Positions 1 to 7,500 of a stretch of 7,983 nucleotides of DNA are shown one piece after another. The stretch is from Candidatus Eiseniibacteriota bacterium (GTDB lineage: Bacteria; Eisenbacteria; RBG-16-71-46). The stretch covers positions 1 to 7,983 of the forward strand of contig VBOS01000125.1 of the NCBI GenBank assembly GCA_005893185.1. Direction: 5' to 3'. Each line of letters begins with the position of its first letter. The first letter of the stretch is position 1. Position numbers and translations under genes: made by a program. The notes under the pieces were generated by a model. It saw nothing but the letters and a program-made list of their open reading frames with translations, was not told the DNA's origin and made no database searches.

Positions 1-324
1 GCGGCGCGCAACGGCATCCTCCTCATCAATCACTATCAGCATCTGGAGAAGTACGAGGGCGAGACCTTCGGGCCGGACCTCGTGCTCCGGGGCGCGATGG
101 AGCGGCTCTCTCCCATCCTGATGACCGCGCTGGCGACCGGGCTCGCCCTGGTTCCGCTGGTGGCGGCGGGCGCCATTCCCGGCCACGAGATCGAGCACCC
201 GATGGCGATCGTGATCCTGGGCGGCCTGTTCACGTCCACGATGCTGAACCTGTTCGTGGTCCCGTCGATCTACCTGCGCTTCGGCTCGCACAAGCGGTTC
301 GCGCAGCCGGGCATCACGTCGTAG
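1..324 (+). CDS. RND heavy-metal efflux transporter, CusA/CzcA type, C-terminal end (5' partial)
   Basis: This is the last 107 codons of an inner-membrane RND pump. It enters the window already in frame at position 1 and ends at TAG 322-324. The family exports metal ions or small molecules using the proton gradient, with a periplasmic adaptor and an outer-membrane channel. Visible family signatures are an opening ARNGILLI stretch (the start of a late transmembrane helix), a cytoplasmic loop with RGAMERLSPILMTAL, the helix LATGLALVPLV, a short loop with PGHEIEHP, and the final helix VILGGLFTSTMLNLFVVPSIYL followed by a short charged tail. The GxEIxHPMAxVILGGL pattern is typical of the heavy-metal (HME) subgroup rather than the AcrB drug-efflux subgroup. 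The substrate cannot be read from this fragment. Any adaptor or channel genes would lie upstream, outside the window. No frame damage is seen. Confidence 0.92.
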   Translation, partial: AARNGILLINHYQHLEKYEGETFGPDLVLRGAMERLSPILMTALATGLALVPLVAAGAIPGHEIEHPMAIVILGGLFTSTMLNLFVVPSIYLRFGSHKRFAQPGITS

Positions 325-360
325 GCATCGCGCGAGCGCCGCGAGCGGCGCGGGATGAAA

Positions 361-402
361 GAGCCTCGGCAGCGCGGCTTCGACCGCCGCGCGCCGAGGC
401 TC
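361..402 (+). terminator. Hairpin downstream of the RND gene, probable terminator
   Basis: The arm gagcctcggc (361-370) pairs perfectly with gccgaggctc (393-402). After one bulged A (371), gcgcggc (372-378) pairs with gccgcgc (386-392), leaving a 7-base loop. This makes a 17-bp GC-rich stem starting 36 bases after the RND stop. Outside the stem, atgaaa (355-360) can pair with tttcat (409-414) across a 6-base asymmetric bulge. The U-tract is short (gttt at 408-411), so termination would be weaker than at a textbook site. Position and stem strength are seen directly; the terminator role is inferred. Confidence 0.55.
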
Positions 403-433
403 GACCCGTTTCATGGGCTACCCTCGGCCCGCC

Positions 434-564
434 AGGCTCCGTTTGAAAACGGCCGAGGGCAAGGCGTCGCGGTCGAGCGACGAGCGGAAATGTGGCCTCC
501 AGGCCACTTTGGAGCGAGGAGCCGACCGCGCAACGCAGCCCTCGGCCGTTTTCAAACGGAGCCT
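434..564. repeat. 131-bp element with perfect 26-bp inverted repeats
   Basis: Bases 434-459 (beginning aggctccgtttgaaaac) are the exact reverse complement of 539-564 (ending gttttcaaacggagcct). Base 460 also pairs with 538. Further in, cgcggtcg (468-475) pairs with cgaccgcg (523-530), and the centre holds gtggcctccaggccac (492-507), a 7-bp stem with aaa/ttt just outside it. The whole unit can therefore fold as one long interrupted hairpin on either strand. Each terminal arm also contains a small self-palindrome, ccgttt-ga-aaacgg (439-452). No open frame of note lies inside, and no clear target-site duplication is visible. It could be a non-autonomous mobile element (MITE-like), a dispersed intergenic repeat, or a bidirectional terminator between convergent genes. 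Copy number elsewhere in the genome would decide. Confidence 0.85.
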
Positions 565-1689
565 ACGCGACGCGGACCCGCCGCCGCGACTGGACCGGAA
601 CGCGCGGCTCGGGCGTCAGGATCCCATCGAGGTTGAGGGGATCCGCTGCTGACACGCGGAGCCCCGCGGCATCCGGGGCGCCGTGGCCCGGCGCGCGGGC
701 CGCCGACGTCATGTGCGCGCGGGCCGCCGACCCGGTGTGTCTGCCGATCGCATCGCCGTGGCCGCGGCGCAGGCGGCGCATCAACTCGACCGCCTCGGGC
801 TGCGCGTACTGCTCGCCCGCGAACCGGCTCACGAATCTCCCGCCCCGCACGTCGCCGCGCAGCTCCATCCGGCGCAGGACGCGGGCGAGGTCCCGCCACG
901 GGATCGGGATGCGCTCGCGCTCCAGCAGGCGGCGGAACACGAGGCCGTAGCGCGCGAGGAGCTGGCGAGCGACGAACTCGGCCTCGCGCTCGCCCGGAGC
1001 GATCTCCCCGTCTCCCACCACCACCGCGCGGAACCGCGACCAGCGCCCTGCGGGCGCGAACGGCACGCGCTTCATCACTCCCCGGCGCCGGCTGGGAGGC
1101 GTCACCAGCCTCCTCAAGCCGCCGAACGAATCGCAGGTCACGAGGCCGTGGCCGATGAGCTGCACGAGCCCCATCTCCAGATGCGATGGCAGGAGCCGCG
1201 TATCGCGCTGCAGCTCCTGGACGAAGCAGGCGCCCCGCGCCGCGAGTGCATCGAGAATCGTCCGCGCGTAGGTCGAGAGCGGACCATCGTCGGCCGCGCC
1301 CGCCAGCAAGCGCGGCGCGCCGCCTCGCGCCGCGCCCGCCACGACGAGCCCGCGTCCGATCTCTCCTCCGTCCCCGGAGCGCGCCGCCGCGCCCGCACGC
1401 GCCAGCGCGAGCCACGTCTCCAGGTCCTCGCGCGGCAAGAGGCAGATCGGCGATGAACGCGCCGGCGCATCGCCCTCGCCCCACAGCCTCCCCCACGCGA
1501 CCTCCCCGCTCAGCGTCAACTGATCGAGCCATTCGGGGCGGTAATCATGGAGGCGGGCGGGAAGCACGCTCCCCTCCCACTCCGCCGCCGGGATCTCGAA
1601 GCCGGCAAGCTTGCGCACGACCTCGGCGACGCCGCGCGGTCCCTCGAGCTTGAATGCCGGGTCGGCATGCTGCCAGCAGGCGAGGAAAG
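563..1689 (-). pseudogene. lhr: lhr segment 4: C-terminal domain and stop
   Basis: Fourth coding frame, from FLACWQHADP onward. Family blocks in order are GVAEVVRKLAGFEIPAAEWE, VLPARLHDYRPEWLDQL, LSGEVAWGRL, YARTILDALAARGACFVQEL, LLPSHLEMGLVQLIGHGLVT, DSFGGLRRLVTP, GRWSRFRAV, ARYGLVFRRLLERE, IPWRDLARVLRRMELRGDVRGGRFVSRF, SGEQ-like AGEQYAQPEAVELMRR, and SAADPLNLDGILTPEPRVP. After RVP the protein ends within about ten residues (VQSRRRVRVA). The family usually continues with an NRVLYRDG-like stretch, so the tail appears cut. The stop TAG shares two bases with the edge of the inverted-repeat element. A 24-bp in-frame tandem duplication lies near the end (691-738). Confidence 0.83.
691..738. repeat. 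Imperfect 24-bp tandem duplication inside lhr
   Basis: The 17-mer gcgcgcgggccgccgac occurs at 691-707 and again at 715-731. The surrounding 24-bp units (691-714 and 715-738) match at 20 of 24 positions. Because 24 is a multiple of three, the duplication keeps the lhr frame and gives a repeated SAARA in the protein, just before the conserved SAADPLNL block. It looks like a replication-slippage expansion in a variable linker. Confidence 0.75.
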
Positions 1690-2287
1690 CGTGTAGCGAT
1701 GGATGCGCGCCAGCAGCCGGCGCTCGCACCACGCCGGCCGACCCGCGATCCGGCAGCGCAGCACTACCCCCTCGGCCTCGAGCGCGATCAGCACCGGCTC
1801 GTCGGAGGGGGCGACGGTCGGCGGTTCGGGGCCGCCGCGCGGGCCGGCGTGGGCGGCCGGCACGGCGCCCGCCCGGGCGCCGCCATCGGGCACAGCCGCC
1901 GGGCCCGCTCCCTCCACGACGAAGACCGGCCCCAGCGCCTCCATGCGCCCGCGCAGGATCGCCCGCGGCTCGCGCGAGGCCTCGGCGGCGAACCATCGCG
2001 TCTCGCCTCCGTTTCCTTCGCGCGCCACGCGCCCCGCCGCGTGCAGCTCATCTAGCCACTCGGACCAGCCCGAGGCCGCGACCTCCCCGCCGGTCGCATA
2101 GCCCATCCAGAGCAGCGTCTCGTGCAGCTCCTCCGCGCTCTCGGGCGCCGGCCACGCCTCATCTCGCACCCGCGCCACGGCCTCCGGATCGAGCGCGCCC
2201 AGCGTGTCCGCGATCGCCGGCTCCAGCACGCGACGCGACATCACAGCCCGCGCGCGGCGCTCTTCCAGCGGCGCGTCGTCCAGGAAT
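1690..2287 (-). pseudogene. lhr: lhr segment 3: central part of the C-terminal region
   Basis: Third coding frame, recognised by AFLDDAPLEERRARAVMSRR, then GALDPEAVARVRDEAWPAPE, ELHETLLWMGY, RGRMEALGPV, ALEAEGVVLRCRI and WCERRLLARIHRYTL. These blocks appear in this order in full-length Lhr proteins. Between EALGPV and ALEAEGVVL lies a glycine/alanine/proline-rich stretch of about 45 residues, longer and less structured than I expect for this winged-helix region. Before RGRMEALGPV, the segment that normally follows the WxAAE block seems short. The frame stays open from 2316 to 1516, but only this part resembles the family. Confidence 0.78.
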
Positions 2288-2981
2288 GCGTCCGTCGCGC
2301 AGGGCGCGCAGCACATCGAGCATGCCCTCCACGTCCATCGCCTCGTTCAGGCAGTCCTCGATCGTCTGGCGCACCATCGGGTGCTCCCACGGCACCGGCA
2401 GCTCGCCGGGCGGCAGCGTCTCCGGGCACGCCAGCACCTGCGGGAACGCCGCGACCAGCAGGTCCTCGGCCCGCATGCGCATGAGCGCCGCCGGCACCCG
2501 GCGCCCACCCTGCGTGCGCGACAGCAGCAGCGCGCGCGAGGCGTTCCAGCGCCAGCGCGTGCCGAACATCGGAGCTGCGAGCAGCGCCTGCACGAGCAGG
2601 TCCCGGGCCGAGCTCGGGTGCAGGTAGTCGAAGACGTCCTCGAGCGGGAAGCTGTGCTGCGGCCCGAGCGAGAGCACGATCGCCTCCTCGTTGGCCGCCG
2701 CCTGCAGCTCGAAGCCGAAGCCGCGGCAGAAGCGCTTGCGCAGCGCCAGACCCCATGCGCGATTGATGCGGCCGCCAAATGGCGCGTGAAGCACGAGCTG
2801 CATGCCGCCCGACTCGTCGAAGAAGCGCTCGATCACCACGCACTCGGGTGTGGGAATCGCACCGAGCGAGCGCTCGCCCTCGTTCAGGTAGTCCGCGAGC
2901 TGGACCGCCGCGGCGCGCGAAAGCCCGAGGGCTTCGGCCGGCCCTTCCGGGTCGCGCGCGCCGACGCGCGTGCGCCCCCGT
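2288..2981 (-). pseudogene. lhr: lhr segment 2: DEAD/H-associated domain
   Basis: Second coding frame. It reads GARDPEGPAEALGLSRAAA, ADYLNEGERSLGAIPT, VVIERFFDESGGMQLVLHAP, FGGRINRAWGLALRKRFCR and GFELQAAANEEAIVLSLG, then HSFPLEDVFDYL and HPMVRQTIEDCLNEAMDVEG. The ERFFDESGGMQLV and GGRINRAWGLALRKRFC blocks are hallmark sequence of the DEAD/H-associated domain of Lhr proteins. An ATG lies inside at 2839, but it is a conserved internal part of the domain and no start region is expected there. The frame stays open down to 2159, where it ends in non-family sequence. Removing one base from the G5 run (minus-strand sense, 2975-2979) would put it in frame with segment 1. Confidence 0.8.
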
Positions 2982-4493
2982 GCCGGTCTCCACCTTGAGG
3001 ATCCGCCACGATGCGTTGCCGAGCTGGAAGACGTCGCCGACGCTCGACTCGATCGCGAAATCCTCGTCGAGCGATCCGATCACCGTTTCCTCGGGCTCGA
3101 GCACGACGCGGTATTGGCCGGTGTCCGGGATCGCGCCGCCCGATGTGAGCGCCGTGATCCGCGCGCGGCGCGTGGCGCGCAGCCGGCCGTTCACGCCGTC
3201 CCGGTGGAGCAGGGCGGCGCGACCTTCGGTATGGAGCGCCACAGCCGCTTCGAAGTCGTCGCGCGGGAGATCGCGATAGGGCCAGGCGCGGCGGAGCGTG
3301 TCGTAGAGCCGCCCCTCGTCCCAGGTCTCGGGGACGCAGGCGGCGACGATCTGCTGCGCGAGGATGTCGAGCGGGCGCGCGGGCTGCGGCGTGCGGTCCA
3401 GCTCGCCGCGCTTGACAGCGTCCACCAGCGCAACGGCTCCCACCAGATCCTCCTGCGTGAGCGGGAAGATGCGCCCTTTCGGCGTGCGGCCGAGCCCGTG
3501 GCCGCTGCGGCCCACGCGCTGGAGCAGGGTCGCGATCGCGGGCGTGATCCCCACCTGAATCACGAGGTCCACATCGCCCACGTCGATCCCCAGCTCCAGC
3601 GAAGATGTCGCGACCAGCGCCCGCAGCTTCCCCTGCTTCAGCCGCTCCTCGGCGTCCAGCCGCTTCTCGCGCGCCAGGCTCCCGTGATGGCTCGTTACAA
3701 GCCCCTCCCCGAGCGCGGTCGTGAGCCGGGCGGCGACGCGCTCGGCGAGCTTGCGCGTGTTCACGAACACCAGCGTGGTGCGGTGCGCGTGGATCAGCTC
3801 CGCCATGCGCCGCACGATCTCGTCCCAGGTCTCGTGCGAGCAGGCGGTGGCGAGCGGCGACTCCGGAATCTCGATCCCGAGATCGAGGTCGCGGCGGTGC
3901 CCGATGTCCACGCACTCGCACTCGCACTGCACGCCGGCGAGCAGCCGCGCGACGTCCTCGATCGGCTTCTGCGTGGCGGAGAGCCCGATGCGCTGGAGCG
4001 GCCGCTCGACCAGCGCCTCGAGCCGCTCCACCGAGAGCGCCAGGTGGGCGCCGCGCTTGTCGCCGGCCACCGCGTGGATCTCGTCCAGGATCAGCGTGCG
4101 CACCGTGCGCAGCATCGCGCGGCCGGCATCGCTCGTCCGCTGCGGCGTGTCGCCGCTGCGCACCAGCACGCGCACATCGGGGAAACCCGGGTCGAGCGTC
4201 GAAAGCTCAGCCAGCGGACGCTCCAGGTTCTTCTGCACGTCGTTGCCGAGCGCCTTGAGCGGCGAGACATAGAGCACGTGGGTCTCGTCCGCGAGCGCCT
4301 TGCCGCGCCGCAGCAATTCATCGATCGCCCACAGGAAAGCTGCGAACGTCTTGCCGGTCCCGGTCGGCGCAGCGATCAGCGTGTGCCGCCCCGAGCGGAT
4401 GCGCGGCCAGCCCTCGACCTGGGGCGGAGAGGGCGTGCCCACGCGCTCGCGGAACCAGCGCTGGACGATCGGATGGAAGTGCGAAAGGGGCAT
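2982..4493 (-). pseudogene. lhr: lhr segment 1: RecA motor domains and winged helix
   Basis: First coding frame of the broken lhr, about 504 residues of Lhr sequence. The frame stays open to 2241, but the residues after KVETGTG are arginine/alanine-rich out-of-frame noise. It covers RecA1 (about 1-185), RecA2 (about 190-375) and the start of the winged helix and following domain (AWPYRDLPRDDFEAAV, then HRDGVNGRLRATRRAR, then GDVFQLGNASWRILKVE). The segment would be expressed from the native start and would yield a motor-only product with an unrelated tail of about 245 residues. Motif Ib looks deleted, so ATPase or helicase activity is doubtful. Another small shortening is likely near residue 425 (about 3220), where EGRAALLHRDG lacks the usual short spacer before the HRD motif; this second call is less certain. 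Confidence 0.85.
3912..3929. repeat. Hexanucleotide repeat encoding Cys-Glu-Cys-Glu-Cys in lhr
   Basis: Three hexamer units occur in tandem (gcactc, gcactc, gcactg). On the lhr strand they encode alternating Cys and Glu at residues 190-194, between the RecA1 domain and the conserved GHRRDLDL block. This is a known position of length variation in Lhr proteins, so slippage is the simplest explanation. Metal binding by the CxCxC motif is possible but unsupported. Confidence 0.6.
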
Positions 4494-4592
4494 GCGACGA
4501 GGCTCCGCAGCGATCGGGGGACGCCGTACCGAGGACTATACACCGCAGCTTGGTCTTGTCCCCGCTCCCGCCCTTCGGGCACACTGCCGAGC
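4494..4592. promoter_or_regulatory. Divergent intergenic region between lhr and the SNF2 gene
   Basis: This 99-bp gap separates two divergently oriented starts, so promoters for both genes should lie here. The only AT-rich patch is actataca at 4535-4542. It can be read as a -10-like TATACA on the + strand (4537-4542) or TATAGT on the - strand (4535-4540). No convincing -35 hexamer is seen at the right spacing on either strand. A small hairpin, gccc-ttc-gggc (4570-4580), lies just before the SNF2 start. The region's role is inferred from gene orientation; the exact promoter elements are uncertain. Confidence 0.4.
4503..4506 (-). promoter_or_regulatory. Ribosome binding site of lhr
   Basis: GGAG on the minus strand lies 9 bases upstream of the ATG at 4491-4493. 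Spacing and sequence fit a Shine-Dalgarno site and support the chosen lhr start, which also gives the expected short N-terminus before Q25 and Walker A. Confidence 0.6.
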
Positions 4593-7500
4593 GTGACGAC
4601 ACCCGCTCGCGTCCTCTCGGTCCACGACTTCACCCCGGAGCAGCTCCAGGCCCTGCCCGAGGCGATGGCGAGCTTCCCCTCGATCATGCGTGCCCGCGGC
4701 CGCGAATACGCCGTGCAGGCCCGCGTCGGTCCCCTCCTCTTCCTGCCCGACGCTGTGAGCGCCCGGGTGCGAGGCGCGCGCCTCTACGAGGTGTGGTGGA
4801 CCTGGGAGGACGGGGTCTGGATGCCATCGTGCACATGCCCGATTGGAATGGAGTGCAAGCACCAGTACGCGGTCGCGTGCTGCATCCTCGACCCGCTTCG
4901 CCTCCGGGAATCCCCGTTCGGGCGCCGCCTCGGGCGGCTCCTTCCCGACCGGCCGGCGATCCAGGCCCGGCTCGGGCAGCCCAATCCAGACAACCGGCCG
5001 GTGGATCAGGCGGCGGACCACGAGGACTTCGACGAAGCGTTCGAAGATGCGCCACCGCCCATCCCTCTCGTCCGCCCGCGAGGGCCCGCCCCGCGCTCCG
5101 CGCCGTGGCGCGGGCTCCCGGCAGCTGCGCCGGGCCCGGAGCGCCAGCGGCGGCCGCAGGGGCTCGGGGAACTCCGCGCAGCCCGCGACCGATGGAGCCG
5201 CGTGGACGCGCTGGAACGGCTGCTCTTGCGCGAGCTGCGCGCTTCCGTTCCGCTGTTCACATCGCCGTTCCGCGAGATCCTCTCGGAGCCGGATGCCGAC
5301 CTCATGTGCTGGCAGCTCGCTCGCGCCCTGCCGGACTGGACGGGCGGGAGGATCCCGGTGGAGCTCGAGCCGTACCGGGAGCGGCCCGATCTGCAGGAGC
5401 GGTACGTGACCAAGATGAGAAGCGCGCTGGCTGCGCGGCTCGCCACCTGGTCGGACGAACGAGCGCGTTCGAGGGCGCCCGAGCGCAGCCTGCGTTTCGT
5501 GCTGGGGCTCGAGCGCATGCCGTCCGGTTCGTGGGTGGTCAGCCTCGAGCCGCGGCTCACTTCGCGCAGGCTCGACGACGCGCCGCGCACGGCGAGCCAG
5601 CTCGAGCATCTCTTGCGCAGGGTACAGCGCGGCTCGGAGCAGCTCCCGGAGGGACAGGCCGAGCTGCTCGAGATCTACCTCTCGAGCCTCGGCTGGACCG
5701 ACGATCCGAACGCCGAGGACGGCATCACGACCACCACCGTGCACCGGTTGCTCGAGGCCGCGGCCGGCACGCCCGCGCTCGTGTGGGACGAGAACATCGA
5801 TGCCGAGTGCGCCGCCCGCTACGGGATCGCGCCGGGCGAGCCCGCGCGGCTTGGGAGCCGGGCGGTCGAGGTCACGCCGCTGTGCGAGCCAGGCGAAGCG
5901 GGGCTCGCGCTTCGGCTGCGGGTGCGCTGGCCCGACGGGCGGAGCCGCGGCCTCGACCGGGCGCTGCTGATGAGCGGCAGGCGGGACGGGGCGCGCCGGC
6001 ACCCGGGCCTCGTCGTGGCCGACGGTGAGTTCCACGTGGTCGGCAAGCAGCCGCCCGCCGAGATTGCCGAGCTGTTCGTGGCCACGGAAGGACTGCCCCT
6101 CGATCGCAAGCGCCACGCGCGGATGCTGGAGCAATTGGCCGAGCGCTTCCCGGCGCTGCGCGAATCCCTCGCCCCCTACACGAGCGTCCATCCCACCGCT
6201 CCCCTCGTGGCGATCGACGTGCGCGATGACGACTGGATGCAGATCCGGCTGTTCGCGGCCGCGCCCGGCGCAGGCTGGAAGCCGCTCGACCCGGCGCCCG
6301 CCGGCGCGCGGGTGCAAGAGTTCTCCCCCGAGGGGGGCTGGGGTGACTTCGCTCTGGCGGTGCGCGGGCGGGGCGCGCCGGAGTTCGCGCCCACTTCGGG
6401 AGCCGCTCCGCTCGAGGCGCAGCCGGCCGGCGGCACGCCTGAGCCCGCGCCGGTCGCTGCGCCCGCCGCAGCCGGTGAGATCTGGCTCGAGCGGATGGAC
6501 GATTCCCTGATCGCGCCGGCCCGCGACTGGTTGGCCCGGACCGGCGCAGGCGACGGCAGCAAGAGCGGCCCCGGCGGGATGATTCCGCTTCAACCGGACG
6601 CGCACATCGGCTGGTGGCTCCGGCTCACGACGCGGCGCGCTGCGGTCTTCGCAGCTGCCTGGGACGAGCGCCCCGCCGGCGTGCGCTGGTACTGCACACC
6701 ACGCGCGCGGAGGATGCTCGGCGACGTTCACGCGGTCAGGCCCAGGATCCGCGTCGCGGCCTCGGGCGTGGATTGGTTCAGCGTCTCGGCCGAGTGGGAG
6801 GCCGACGGGCTCACGCTCACCGACGAGGATCTCGCCGTGCTGCGCCGCGCAAGCGGCCCCTACGTGAAGATCTCGTCCGGGTGGGTGCGCCGCGAGGCCG
6901 GAGAGCCGGTGGAAGAAGCGGCCGCAACGCTCGCCGAGATCGGCATCGAGCCGGGGGCGGGCGAGCAGCGGCTCAGCGTGTGGCAGCTCGCCCAGGCGAG
7001 TCCCGAATCGCTCGCCGCCTTCGAGACCCTGGGCGCCGACCCGGCGGCGGTCGATGCCATCCGCGCGCTGCGCCGCAAGGTCGCAGATTTCGAAGGCTTG
7101 CCGCGCGTGGCTGTGCCGGATGGCTTCCGCGGGACGCTACGCCCCTACCAGCGGCAAGGCGTCGACTTCCTCGCATACGGCGCATCGCTGGGCCTGGGCG
7201 CCGTGCTCGCAGACGACATGGGGCTCGGCAAGACGGTGCAGGCCCTCGCCTGGCTGCTGTGGCTGCGCGAGCGCACGCCCGATCTCGGCCCGGCGCTGGT
7301 GGTGTGCCCGGCCTCGGTCGTGCACAACTGGGCGCGCGAGGCCGAGATGTTCGCGCCGGGGCTGCGTGTGGCGCTGCTTACGAGCGGTGAAGCCCGCCAC
7401 GCGCTGCTCGCCGAGGCGCAGAGCCACGACCTGCTCGTGACCAATTACGCATTGCTGCGGCGCGACATCGAAGCCTGGCGGAAGGTCCCGCTCGGCGTCG

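Larger units (their letters stand above)
563..4493 (-). pseudogene. lhr: Lhr-type large DEAD/DEAH helicase, disrupted by three frame changes
   Basis: Lhr is a large superfamily 2 ATP-dependent 3'-5' translocase with a two-RecA motor, a winged helix, a DEAD/H-associated domain and a long C-terminal region. It is linked to DNA repair. The start is ATG at 4491-4493, with GGAG 9 bases upstream. Motor motifs in the first frame are Q25, Walker A APTGTGKT 42-49, DEIH 137-140, SATQ 172-175, LVFVNTR 241-247, ATSSLELGID 295-304 and QRVGRSGH 325-332. The coding sense then moves to a second frame (near 2970), a third (near 2290) and a fourth (near 1690). All carry recognisable Lhr sequence down to SAADPLNLDGILTP close to the TAG at 563-565. 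The joined coding span is about 1310 codons, shorter than the roughly 1400-1550 I expect for the family. At each frame change, conserved family sequence appears to be missing. In addition, motif Ib (usually TTPES) is absent between GDTPQ and TSDAGRAML, near 4138. Family assignment is firm. Whether the damage is biological or an assembly fault cannot be settled here. Confidence 0.85.

Noticed and set aside
434..564. Inverted-repeat element as an insertion sequence or a CRISPR remnant
   Set aside because: No transposase-sized frame lies between the arms, and there is no series of equally spaced direct repeats with spacers.
355..652. Short plus-strand open frames in the RND-lhr intergenic region
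   Set aside because: They run through the inverted-repeat element and into the antisense of lhr, lack ribosome binding sites, and resemble no protein family.
1611..2627. 338-codon plus-strand open frame opposite lhr
   Set aside because: The composition is extreme Arg/Ala/Pro with no motif, and the opposite strand carries unmistakable Lhr blocks through the whole interval.
4550..6028. 492-codon plus-strand frame overlapping the SNF2 gene
   Set aside because: It is out of frame with the SWIM finger and all SNF2 motifs, and its product is low-complexity and Arg/Pro/Ala-rich. The true frame begins at GTG 4593.
4536..6731. 731-codon open frame on the minus strand opposite the SNF2 gene
   Set aside because: It lies entirely antisense to a clearly recognisable gene. 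Its product is rich in Arg, Pro, Ala and Gly with no domain blocks, and long antisense frames are expected in GC-rich coding DNA.
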